A stretch of 50,190 bases of DNA from Micromonospora solifontis. Lineage in GTDB: Bacteria; Actinomycetota; Actinomycetes; Mycobacteriales; Micromonosporaceae. Positions 43,097 through 50,190 of this stretch are shown here, in pieces; positions within the stretch are counted from its first letter, which is position 1, and every line of letters starts with the position of its first letter. The notes below the pieces were generated by a model that saw only the letters and a list, made by a program, of their open reading frames with translations, was not told the DNA's origin and did not search any database. Location of the stretch: contig NZ_RJLN01000039.1 of the NCBI RefSeq assembly GCF_003725545.1, positions 1 to 50,190 on the forward strand, read 5' to 3'. A program made the translations under genes and the position numbers.

Positions 43097-44079
43097 GGGG
43101 TGGCTCCGCTCAGTGCCGGGACGGTGATCTCCGCGCGGCGCAGCGAGGCCGCGCCGTGGCGGAACTGGTTGAGCTTGTCGATGACGGTCTGGCCTTCGGG
43201 GGTGTGCCCCCAGATGCTGATCCCCTGGTGGGTGGTGGGTTCCCAGGTGGCCTCGTCGACGACGATCGGATTCCAGCCGACCTCCCACTCGAATCCCGAC
43301 GGCGTCCGGACGTAGTAGGACAGCTCCTTGTCGTTGGTGTGCTGCCCGATGCCCAGGGCCATGGTGAAGCCGAGTTGCTTGAGGCGCTGGTAGGAGGCGG
43401 TCACGTCGTGCAACGTGGCCACCTGGGTGTTGAGGTGCTGGACCGCGGTGCGGATCGGGTCGATCCGCAGACCCTCGGTGTTGGCCACGGCGATGGTGTG
43501 GTGGCGGCCGTTGACCCGCAGGAACCGGATCCGGAAGCGGACCCGGCTGATCGTCTCGACGATGAAGTCGCTCAGCCTGGCGTCGAGCAGGTTGTCGTAG
43601 TAGCGGTGGATGGCGTCCGGCTGCCGCGAGGTGATGGCGATGTGGCCCATGCCGGCGTCGCCGGTGACGAAGCCGCTCGCCTGCATGCGCAGCGGCGCGG
43701 TGGTGGTGATCGAGGTGGTGTACAGCTCTTGGACCAGGCCCTTGGGGCCGGGGAAGCGCACCAGCCGTTGCACGCCGCGCAGCGCCGCCTCCTCGCCGTG
43801 GCCGTGTTCCGGCGTGACGCCACAGGCGGTGATGCGGGCGACGATGTCATCGAACGCCTCGTGGTCGTCGACGTGCCAGCCGACCGTGGTCACGTCCTCG
43901 GCGGGACCCCGTTGCAGCAGCAGCCGGCACTCGTGGTCGTCCAGCCGGAAGCGCATCCGGTCGCGGTCGAGTTCGTCGACGTGCAGGCCGACGCCGTCGG
44001 CGCCGAAGCGGCGCCAGTCTCCGAACCGGGTGGTCTCGATGCACAGGTAGCCCAGGTGGACCTTGCCGAACACGTTCAT
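43093..44079 (-). CDS. Extradiol dioxygenase (BphC/HsaC-like), module 2
   Basis: A 328-residue two-domain type I extradiol dioxygenase. The Fe(II) ligands are His146 (GMGHIAITSR), His215 (TAVQHLNTQV) and Glu266 (SGFEWEVGWNP). The length and domain layout resemble 2,3-dihydroxybiphenyl dioxygenases. It cleaves the catechol produced by the MhpA-like enzyme to a 2-hydroxy-6-oxo acid, which the upstream hydrolase would split. ATG 44079 has GAGGAG upstream and overlaps the hydrolase stop. Confidence 0.9.
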   Translation of the reverse strand: MNVFGKVHLGYLCIETTRFGDWRRFGADGVGLHVDELDRDRMRFRLDDHECRLLLQRGPAEDVTTVGWHVDDHEAFDDIVARITACGVTPEHGHGEEAALRGVQRLVRFPGPKGLVQELYTTSITTTAPLRMQASGFVTGDAGMGHIAITSRQPDAIHRYYDNLLDARLSDFIVETISRVRFRIRFLRVNGRHHTIAVANTEGLRIDPIRTAVQHLNTQVATLHDVTASYQRLKQLGFTMALGIGQHTNDKELSYYVRTPSGFEWEVGWNPIVVDEATWEPTTHQGISIWGHTPEGQTVIDKLNQFRHGAASLRRAEITVPALSGATP

Positions 44080-44936
44080 GTGGACTCCTCGGAGAGGAAG
44101 GCGGCGGTGAGGGAGTTGAACAGCTCCGGGCGTTCCCACTGCACCCAGTGGCCGGTCCTGGCGACCAGGTACAGGTCGCAGTGCGGCATCCGCTCGGCGA
44201 GCAGCCGGCCGCCGGACGGCCGGTTGACCTTGTCGTCGGCGCCCCACAGCACGAGCGCGCGCGTGGCGGCCCGGGACAGCCGCCTGTCCCGCAGCAGATC
44301 CATCCGCAGCAGGGTGCGGAGCGAGGCTGGGCGCCGCAGCGGCGGGTCGGCGACGACCTCCGGGTCGATGCTCGCCCGGTACCGCTCCTCGATCATCTCG
44401 GCGGGGACGGCCCTGCCGTCGTAGACCAGGTCCTCGCGGATGAACCGTTCCAGCTTGGCCCGGGTCGGGCCCTCGCCGCCGTAGTAGGCGAACAGCCGCC
44501 TCAAGCCGGGCGTCGGCGGACGCCGGGTCGTGCCGATCCCGCCCGGGCCCATGAGGATCAGGCGTCCGACCCGGTCGGGCCGGTCGAGCGCCAGCCGCAG
44601 CGCGGCGGCACCGCCGTAGGAGTTGCCGACGAGGTGGGCCCGGTCGATGCCGAGCGCGTCGAGCAGGCCGCCAACCGCGCCGGCGAGGTCGCCGAACGGG
44701 TCGGACTGGTCGATGCTCTTGCTGGACCGGCCGTAGCCGGGCAGGTCCGGCACGACCACTCGGAACCGCTGTGCTAGGGCCTCGACGTTACGGGCGTAGT
44801 TAGACATCCCCGACGCTCCCGGCCCGCCGCCGTGCAGCAGCACCACCGCTTGGCCGGCTCCCCGCTCGGTGACGGCGATGTCTCGCGCGCCGACGCGCAC
44901 CACGCGCTGATCTGCGGTGATTTCCTCGACGCTCAC
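44076..44936 (-). CDS. Meta-cleavage product C-C hydrolase (MhpC/BphD-like)
   Basis: A 286-residue alpha/beta-hydrolase. The oxyanion stretch is LLHGGGPGASGMSNYARN, the nucleophile Ser106 in LVGNSYGGAAAL, the acid Asp235 in WGADDKVNRP and His263 in ARTGHWVQWERP. HGGGPGASG and the C-terminal GHWVQWE are typical of MhpC/BphD enzymes. These hydrolyse the C-C bond of 2-hydroxy-6-oxo-dienoates to give 2-hydroxypentadienoate and a carboxylic acid. It is the first gene of module 2, divergent from TetR-mhpDFE. Confidence 0.92.
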   Translation of the reverse strand: MSVEEITADQRVVRVGARDIAVTERGAGQAVVLLHGGGPGASGMSNYARNVEALAQRFRVVVPDLPGYGRSSKSIDQSDPFGDLAGAVGGLLDALGIDRAHLVGNSYGGAAALRLALDRPDRVGRLILMGPGGIGTTRRPPTPGLRRLFAYYGGEGPTRAKLERFIREDLVYDGRAVPAEMIEERYRASIDPEVVADPPLRRPASLRTLLRMDLLRDRRLSRAATRALVLWGADDKVNRPSGGRLLAERMPHCDLYLVARTGHWVQWERPELFNSLTAAFLSEEST

Positions 44937-44965
44937 GTGACCTCCCGCAGCCCGATGGCATTAAT

Positions 44966-44979
44966 GTAATGAGCGTTAC
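44966..44979. promoter_or_regulatory. TetR-type operator 1, module 2
   Basis: GTAATGAGCGTTAC is an interrupted palindrome (GTAA...TTAC) in the 118-base divergent gap. It forms a pair with the similar box at 44984-44997; the two begin 18 bases apart, close to two helical turns. Together they give the consensus GTARTGASCGYTAC. Confidence 0.65.
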
Positions 44980-44983
44980 AGTT

Positions 44984-44997
44984 GTAGTGACCGCTAC
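44984..44997. promoter_or_regulatory. TetR-type operator 2, module 2
   Basis: GTAGTGACCGCTAC is the second copy of the box (GTAG...CTAC). Two dimers of the TetR protein encoded at 45055 could bind side by side and control both divergent transcripts. Confidence 0.65.
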
Positions 44998-45054
44998 GGT
45001 AAGCTTCACTGCTGACATCGTCAAGACATCAGCCGGAAACCTGGGAAGGGTGCG

Positions 45055-45699
45055 ATGACGGAATCTCGCAGCGAACGCAAACGGCGGGCCAACGGCGAGG
45101 AGTCCCGCCGCCGCATCCTCGATGCGGCCGCCGAGGTCGCCGGCGTGCGTGGCTACGACGGCACCAGCATCGCGCTGGTCAGCGAGAAGTGCGGCCTGCC
45201 CGCCAGTTCGATCTACTGGCATTTCAAGAACAAGGACGACCTCATCGCCGCGGTCATCGAGCGCAGCTTCGACATCTGGGCCGACGCGCTCACCCTTCCC
45301 GGCGACGACACCGACCCGGCGCGGGAACGCGTTACGGCGCTGGCGGGTCAGGTCGCCAAGACCCTGCTGGACTCGCCCGACTTCCTCCGCCTCGGGCTCA
45401 TGCTCACCCTTGAGCGCCGCCCGGAGGAGCCCAGCGCCCGGCGCATGTTCCTACAGGTCCGGGATGTCGCCCGCGCCCGGCTCGCCGCCGTGCTCGCCAT
45501 GCTCGCCCCGGACGCCGACCGCGACGCGATCGACCTGGTCGCCACGTACGCCATCGCCGGCGCCGACGGACTCTTCATCGCCAAGGAGATCGGCGGCGAC
45601 AGCGTCGACCTCAGGCCGCTGTTCGACCTGCACGCCCGCGCCCTCCACGACGCCCTCACCCGCCTGACCGCCGGCGGTCAGGCCACGGAGATCTCATGA
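45055..45699 (+). CDS. TetR-family regulator, module 2
   Basis: A 214-residue regulator. The helix-turn-helix is SIALVSEKCGLPASSIYWHF, within the usual N-terminal ILDAAAEVAGVRGYDGTS...KNKDDLIAAVIER pattern. It is divergent from the hydrolase-led operon and translationally coupled to mhpD (ATGA overlap), so the regulator and lower-pathway genes share a transcript. A ring-cleavage intermediate or the parent aromatic is the likely effector. The start is ATG 45055, with a GGGAAGGG-type site upstream. Confidence 0.9.
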   Translation: MTESRSERKRRANGEESRRRILDAAAEVAGVRGYDGTSIALVSEKCGLPASSIYWHFKNKDDLIAAVIERSFDIWADALTLPGDDTDPARERVTALAGQVAKTLLDSPDFLRLGLMLTLERRPEEPSARRMFLQVRDVARARLAAVLAMLAPDADRDAIDLVATYAIAGADGLFIAKEIGGDSVDLRPLFDLHARALHDALTRLTAGGQATEIS

Positions 45700-46493
45700 C
45701 CACCGGCACCGCCGATCCTGTCGCCGCCGCCTACCGCAGGCTGCGTACCGCCGCCCGGACCCGCACGCCGTGCCCGCCGGTCCGTGACCTCATCGGCCCC
45801 GACGACGAGACCCTCGCCTACGCCGTCCAGCGTCGGTTGACCGAGGCCCGGATCCGGGACGGCGGGCGGGCGGTCGGGCGCAAGGTCGGTCTCACCTCCA
45901 CGGCCGTGCAGCGTCAACTCGGGGTCGACCGGCCCGACTTCGGCATGCTCTTCGAGGACATGGCCTGCTCGCAGGCCGAGGCGATCAGCCTTGACCGGCT
46001 GCTGCAACCCCGCATCGAGGCCGAGGTCGCCTTCGTCCTCGCCGACGACGTCACCGACGCGGGCATCACCGCTGCCACGGTGCGACAGCGGGTCGCCTAC
46101 GCGGTGGCCGCCCTGGAGATCGTGGACAGCCGCATCGCCAGGTGGGACATCAGCTTCGCCGACACCGTGGCCGACAACGGATCCAGCGGGCTGTTCGTCC
46201 TCGGCGCCGACCGTGTTCCCCTCGGCGCCGTCGAACCGGCGGCGGTGCAGATGACCATGACCGTGAACGGCGTCCCCGCCTCGGCCGGCGCCGGCGCGGC
46301 GTGCCTCGGCGACCCGCTGGCGGCTCTCGCCTGGCTCGCGCGCACGGCCCTGGCGCACGGCGACCCGCTGCGCGCCGGCGAGGTCGTGCTCTCCGGGGCG
46401 CTCGGGCCGATGGTCCCGGTCACCCCCGGCATGCACGTCCGCGCACACCTCACCGGCCTCGGCAGCGTCGAGGCCACCTTCACCACCCCCTGA
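45696..46493 (+). CDS. mhpD: 2-keto-4-pentenoate hydratase
   Basis: A 265-residue hydratase of the MhpD/DmpE family, which shares the FAH fold. Motifs are [44 protein letters not shown] and VDNGSSG-like [13 protein letters not shown]. It adds water to 2-hydroxypenta-2,4-dienoate to give 4-hydroxy-2-oxovalerate. The Glu-x-Glu of RIEAEVAF is part of the divalent-metal site. ATG 45696 overlaps the TetR stop. Confidence 0.93.
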   Translation: MTTGTADPVAAAYRRLRTAARTRTPCPPVRDLIGPDDETLAYAVQRRLTEARIRDGGRAVGRKVGLTSTAVQRQLGVDRPDFGMLFEDMACSQAEAISLDRLLQPRIEAEVAFVLADDVTDAGITAATVRQRVAYAVAALEIVDSRIARWDISFADTVADNGSSGLFVLGADRVPLGAVEPAAVQMTMTVNGVPASAGAGAACLGDPLAALAWLARTALAHGDPLRAGEVVLSGALGPMVPVTPGMHVRAHLTGLGSVEATFTTP

Positions 46494-46509
46494 CGAAAGG
46501 TGGCAGTCG

Positions 46510-47448
46510 ATGCCGCGTACGAAGGTCGCCGTCCTTGGATCCGGCAACATTGGCACCGACCTGATGATCAAAGTTTTGCGACTGTCGGACACGCTGGAGA
46601 TGGCCGCGATGGTCGGCATCGACCCGGCCTCCGACGGCCTCGCGCGCGCCCGGCGCCTGCGCGTGCCGACCACCGCCGACGGCGTCGCCGGACTTGTCGC
46701 GATGCCCGACTTCGCCGACATCGCCGTGGTCTTCGACGCCACGTCGGCGAGCGCGCACCGGACCAACGCCGCCGCCCTCGCCCCGTACGGCAAGGCGCTC
46801 GTCGACCTCACCCCCGCCGCCATCGGGCCGTACGTCGTACCGGCCGTCAACCTCGACGCGCACCTCGACGCCGGCAACGTCAACATGGTCACCTGCGGGG
46901 GACAGGCCACCATCCCCGTCGTCGCGGCCGTCTCCCGAGTGACGCCCGTGCCGTACGCCGAGATCGTCGCGTCCATCGCCTCCCGGTCCGCCGGTCCCGG
47001 CACCCGGGCCAACATCGATGAGTTCACCGAGACCACGGCGGCCGCCATCGCACAGGTCGGCGGCGCCCGGCGCGGCAAGGCGATCATCATCCTCAACCCC
47101 GCCGAGCCGCCGATGATCATGCGGGACACCGTGCAGTGTCTCATCGGCCCCGCCGACCACGACGCCGTCCGCGCCAGCATCGACCAGATGATCACGGACG
47201 TCGCCGCGTACGTCCCCGGCTACCGGCTCAAGCAGCCCGTGCAGTTCACCCCGCTGGCCCCGGACGAACCGGTGCACACCCTGCTGCCCGACGACACGAC
47301 ACCGGTCACCACCAAGGTGAGCGTCCTGCTGGAGGTCGAAGGCGCCGCCCACTACCTCCCGGCCTACGCCGGCAACCTCGACATCATGACCTCCGCGGCA
47401 CTCCGCGTCGCCGAACGCCTCGCCGCAGCACAAGGAGCGCTCCGATGA
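46510..47448 (+). CDS. mhpF: Acetaldehyde dehydrogenase (acylating)
   Basis: A 312-residue MhpF/DmpF/BphJ enzyme. The NAD-binding loop is GSGNIG at 10-15, the catalytic Cys129 lies in [15 protein letters not shown], and [16 protein letters not shown] and [15 protein letters not shown] are family motifs. It converts acetaldehyde, channelled from the aldolase, to acetyl-CoA with NAD. ATG 46510 follows mhpD by 16 bases with AAAGGTGG upstream. Its stop overlaps the aldolase start. Confidence 0.95.
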   Translation: MPRTKVAVLGSGNIGTDLMIKVLRLSDTLEMAAMVGIDPASDGLARARRLRVPTTADGVAGLVAMPDFADIAVVFDATSASAHRTNAAALAPYGKALVDLTPAAIGPYVVPAVNLDAHLDAGNVNMVTCGGQATIPVVAAVSRVTPVPYAEIVASIASRSAGPGTRANIDEFTETTAAAIAQVGGARRGKAIIILNPAEPPMIMRDTVQCLIGPADHDAVRASIDQMITDVAAYVPGYRLKQPVQFTPLAPDEPVHTLLPDDTTPVTTKVSVLLEVEGAAHYLPAYAGNLDIMTSAALRVAERLAAAQGALR

Positions 47449-48470
47449 ACGCCATCACACCCGCTCGGCGCCGCCTGTTCATCCAGGACGTCACCCTGCG
47501 CGACGGCATGCACGCCACCCGGCACCGCATCAGCCCGGCCGACGTCACCCGCATCGTCACCGCCCTCGACGCCGCCGGCGTCGACGGCATCGAGGTCGCC
47601 CACGGTGACGGGCTCGCCGGCGGCAGCCTCACCTACGGCCCCGGCAGCCACACCGACCGGCAGTGGATCGAAGCCGCCGCGGCTGCGGTCACCCGTGCCC
47701 GCCTCACCACCCTGCTGCTGCCCGGTATCGGCACCATCCACGACCTCAAGCAGGCCCACGCCCTCGGCGTACGGTCGGTCCGCGTCGCCACCCACTGCAC
47801 CGAGGCCGACATCGCCGCGCAGCACGTCGCCACCGCCCGGGAACTGGGCATGGACGTGTCGGGCTTCCTCATGATGAGCCACCTCGCCGAGCCCAAACAG
47901 CTCGCCGCCCAGGCCAAGCTCATGGAGTCCTACGGCGCCCACTGCGTCTACGTCACCGACTCGGGCGGCCGGCTCACCCTCGACGGCGTCCGCGACCGGG
48001 TCCGCGCCTACCGGGACGTCCTCGACCCCGCCACCGAGATCGGCATTCACGCCCACGAGAACCTGTCCCTCTCCGTGGCCAACAGCCTCGTCGCCGTCGA
48101 GGAGGGCACCACTCGCGTCGACGCGTCCCTCGCCGGGCACGGGGCCGGCGCCGGCAACTGCCCGATCGAGCCGTTCATCGCCGTGGCCACTGTGCAGGGC
48201 TGGCAGCACGGCTGCGACCTGTTCGCCCTCCAGGACGCCGCCGACGACCTCGTCCGCCCGCTGCAGGACCGACCTGTCCGGGTCGATCGGGAGACCCTCA
48301 CTCTCGGATATGCCGGCGTCTACTCCAGCTTCCTGCGCCACGCCGAAACCGCCGCCCGGCAGTACGGCCTCGACGCCCGGGACATCCTGCTCGAGGTCGG
48401 CCGGCGCGCGCTCATCGGCGGGCAGGAGGACATGATCCTCGACATCGCACTCGACCTCACCCGGAGGTGA
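47445..48470 (+). CDS. mhpE: 4-hydroxy-2-oxovalerate aldolase
   Basis: A 341-residue DmpG/BphI-type class II aldolase. It has the N-terminal [19 protein letters not shown] (Arg19, Asp20 and His23 match the catalytic set), [36 protein letters not shown] and the metal-binding [14 protein letters not shown]. It splits 4-hydroxy-2-oxovalerate into pyruvate and acetaldehyde and forms a channelling complex with MhpF. ATG 47445 overlaps the mhpF stop. It ends the plus-strand operon and is convergent with the LtrA gene 47 bases away; no clear terminator is seen between them. Confidence 0.95.
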   Translation: MNAITPARRRLFIQDVTLRDGMHATRHRISPADVTRIVTALDAAGVDGIEVAHGDGLAGGSLTYGPGSHTDRQWIEAAAAAVTRARLTTLLLPGIGTIHDLKQAHALGVRSVRVATHCTEADIAAQHVATARELGMDVSGFLMMSHLAEPKQLAAQAKLMESYGAHCVYVTDSGGRLTLDGVRDRVRAYRDVLDPATEIGIHAHENLSLSVANSLVAVEEGTTRVDASLAGHGAGAGNCPIEPFIAVATVQGWQHGCDLFALQDAADDLVRPLQDRPVRVDRETLTLGYAGVYSSFLRHAETAARQYGLDARDILLEVGRRALIGGQEDMILDIALDLTRR

Positions 48471-48517
48471 CCGTCCGATAGGCCAGGCCCGTCCCGCGGT
48501 GGGCCGGCGCACCTCCG

Positions 48518-49693
48518 CTACAACAGCGTGGCGGGTGGCTCTAATCCCCGGCTGCGGGCGCGCACCGCGTCCGCGACGGCGACTGCCACCAGCACAGCCG
48601 TGGAGCCGGCACCGGCGACCAGCGGAGGAGTCTCCCACGCCGCCGGGATCAGCACGCCGAGCGCGAGGAGCCCGAACAGCCGTGATCGGGAGATCCGGCC
48701 GAAGACCTGCAGTTCGAAGGGAGCGCGCCCGAGCAGGAACAGGGCGGGACCGCCGAGAATGGCCACCAGCCAGTTCGGCTCCGGCCGGCCGGCGGGCTCG
48801 AAGATGTACAGCTCGAAGCCGACACCGGCGAGAACAACCCCGGAGATCATGATCAGATGAGCCATGGCGGCCGCCACGGACTGACGGGTCGGGTCCCGGG
48901 CGGCGGTGATGGCCGCGGGCAGCACCAGGCCGGCCCGGTAGAAGTAGATGCGCCAGAGCTGCACGATGCCGACGAAGGCGAGCGCGAACCCCATCGCGTG
49001 CGGGAGGGCGAGATCGCTGTCGGAGAACGCCCGGCCGGACACGAAGACCGCCTCACCCAGGCTGATCAAGAAGATCTGCTGCAACCGCTCGGCCAGGTGC
49101 TCGCCGGCGACCTGTCCGCCGGCCCACTGACGGAAGCCGACCACGAACCCGGGGAACTCGATCGCCAGCGCAACTGCCCAGAACCCGCCCCGCAACAGCG
49201 GGTCGTTCACCAAGGCCCCGGCGATCCACGGCACGCTGCTGCCGGCGAGCGACAGCAGCCCCGGTAGCGGGGACCCGCCGGTTCTCACCTGCCTGGCCAG
49301 CAAATAGAGCAACAGACGGCTGACCCGGACCGCAACCCAGGCACCGGCGAAGACCAACGCCCGCTGCTCGAACCCCTGCGGCACGGCGACCGCCATCACG
49401 GTGGCACCAGCCATCGAGGAGAACACGATGAACTGACCCGGCAGCGAATCCGGGTGTACCCGGCTGGCCAACGCGGCAGTGGTCTGCCACATGAACCACA
49501 GCCCCAGGAACAGCAGCAGGGTCTCGGCGAACCCCTTGAACCCGAGCCCCCCGGAGTGAAAGTCCTCGAGGAGCCGAAAGCTGATCCGATTGAGCGCGAA
49601 GACGAAGACGAGATCGAAGAACAGCTCGAGGACGGTCGCCCGGTGCCAGCTCTTCTTCTCCCGTACGCGCCGATCGCTGCCCGGCTCAACCAT
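48518..49693 (-). CDS. ltrA: LtrA-family (low temperature requirement A) membrane protein
   Basis: A 391-residue integral membrane protein. The opening WHRATVLELFFDLVFVFALN is the LtrA signature, and about ten further hydrophobic segments follow, including LLFLGLWFMWQTTAALASRV and LIMISGVVLAGVGFELYIF. The family is named from a Listeria low-temperature phenotype, but the biochemical function is unknown. It is convergent with mhpE and has no evident link to the aromatic cluster. ATG 49693 lacks a strong ribosome-binding site. The 222 bases upstream of it contain nothing I can name. Confidence 0.88.
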   Translation of the reverse strand: MVEPGSDRRVREKKSWHRATVLELFFDLVFVFALNRISFRLLEDFHSGGLGFKGFAETLLLFLGLWFMWQTTAALASRVHPDSLPGQFIVFSSMAGATVMAVAVPQGFEQRALVFAGAWVAVRVSRLLLYLLARQVRTGGSPLPGLLSLAGSSVPWIAGALVNDPLLRGGFWAVALAIEFPGFVVGFRQWAGGQVAGEHLAERLQQIFLISLGEAVFVSGRAFSDSDLALPHAMGFALAFVGIVQLWRIYFYRAGLVLPAAITAARDPTRQSVAAAMAHLIMISGVVLAGVGFELYIFEPAGRPEPNWLVAILGGPALFLLGRAPFELQVFGRISRSRLFGLLALGVLIPAAWETPPLVAGAGSTAVLVAVAVADAVRARSRGLEPPATLL

Positions 49694-49915
49694 CCGTCAT
49701 CAGTCTGGTTGGCCGCGGTAGGCGCGCACGGCGTCTGCCTGCCCCGGCAATCCGACACCTCGAGCCACCGAACACGAGGCGGAGTATCCGCGGCGGGAGG
49801 CAATAAACCTGCCATTCCCGACATCGACCGTGCCTGCTGCTCGCTGACCGGGAGCTTGCGGCCGCGGTCGCGGCTTGGCCGGTTTCATCCCACCCCTCCC
49901 GGGAAGGCGCAGCGC

Positions 49916-50190
49916 ATGTCCTCTGATCCGGGCGCATCGGCAAGGCGCAACCTGGAGCGGGCGCGACAGTCGGTTCAAGAGATCCACAGGGCCGCTGTCC
50001 GGCACCGCGACCCGAGGCTGCACGAGCTGGCCGACGAGATCAGCGAGATCGCCATGACCTTGGGCCACGACGCCGGCCCGGTGCAGGAGTGGCGGCCGTG
50101 TCCGGTGTGCGCAGCCCAGCCAGGGTCGCACTGCCTCAATACGCCGGGGAACAAGATGGTCGACGGGATGCACCCGGAACGGACCAAGCT
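49916..50190 (+). CDS. Small zinc-finger protein, partial (runs off the window)
   Basis: ATG 49916, with GGGAAGG a few bases upstream, opens a frame without stops to the end of the window (91 complete codons). The N-terminal half is charged and probably helical (RRNLERARQSVQEIHRAAVR). Then comes CPVCAAQPGSHCLNTPGN followed by HPERTK. This Cys-x2-Cys, Cys and downstream His/Arg pattern is typical of a small zinc-binding domain common in actinomycete and actinophage proteins. The function is unknown and the C-terminus is not visible. Confidence 0.7.
   Translation, partial: MSSDPGASARRNLERARQSVQEIHRAAVRHRDPRLHELADEISEIAMTLGHDAGPVQEWRPCPVCAAQPGSHCLNTPGNKMVDGMHPERTK

Noticed and set aside
32066..48470. 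Module 2 labelled confidently as the phenylpropionate (mhp) pathway
   Set aside because: The lower genes mhpDFE are common to many meta pathways and the hydroxylase family is broad, so the aromatic substrate cannot be named from sequence.

Overview
The window is high-GC actinomycete DNA. Genes are tightly packed with ATGA or GTGA start/stop overlaps, and GTG/TTG starts are common. The urease order ureABCFGD without ureE, the urtABCDE operon and a start-codon repeat of the kind I associate with Micromonospora suggest a Micromonosporaceae-like host. That taxonomic call is inference from sequence style only.

Region 1 (about 1-19.5 kb) is a plant-polysaccharide side-chain locus that looks like a decaying, laterally acquired island. 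At its left edge is a broken tyrosine integrase. The minus strand carries an LplA/LplB/LplC-type oligosaccharide ABC importer (10053-6249), a DUF624/YesL-like membrane protein, a fragment of a second ABC permease, a GH36 alpha-galactosidase and a GH120 beta-xylosidase. The plus strand carries a decayed GH95 gene, a LacI-family regulator, and a coupled run of GH127, GH51, GH43 and GH39 enzymes. It ends in a truncated esterase-like gene cut off near 19490. None of the intact glycosidases shows a signal peptide, so the model is import of oligosaccharides followed by cytoplasmic trimming of arabinose, xylose and galactose. Three related palindromes built on TATCGATA or a one-base variant lie at the binding-protein promoter, the LacI promoter and the GH120 promoter, and probably define the LacI regulon.

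Region 2 (19.8-31.9 kb) handles urea. ureABCFGD is followed by a small cupin and a MarR regulator. Next is a substrate-binding-type protein without a signal peptide, reminiscent of AmiC, and then the urea ABC importer urtABCDE. Between the AmiC-like gene and urtA is a roughly 350-nt leader. It has a palindrome over the putative -10 box and four well-formed hairpins. I do not recognise it as a known riboswitch, and it is the best candidate here for an undescribed regulatory system.

Region 3 (32.0-48.5 kb) is an aromatic meta-cleavage cluster in two modules. Module 1 (37866-32066, minus) has an extradiol dioxygenase, a FAH-family hydrolase, a CoA ligase, a DoxX protein and a flavin hydroxylase, divergent from a TetR gene. 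Module 2 (44936-38682, minus) has an alpha/beta C-C hydrolase, an extradiol dioxygenase, an MhpA-like hydroxylase, a CoA ligase and a FUSC-type exporter. It is divergent from TetR-mhpD-mhpF-mhpE, which turn the ring-cleavage product into pyruvate and acetyl-CoA. Each divergent promoter region carries a pair of palindromes suited to its TetR protein.

The right end holds an LtrA-family membrane protein and the start of a small zinc-finger protein that runs off the window. I saw no tRNA, rRNA, CRISPR array or intact insertion sequence.
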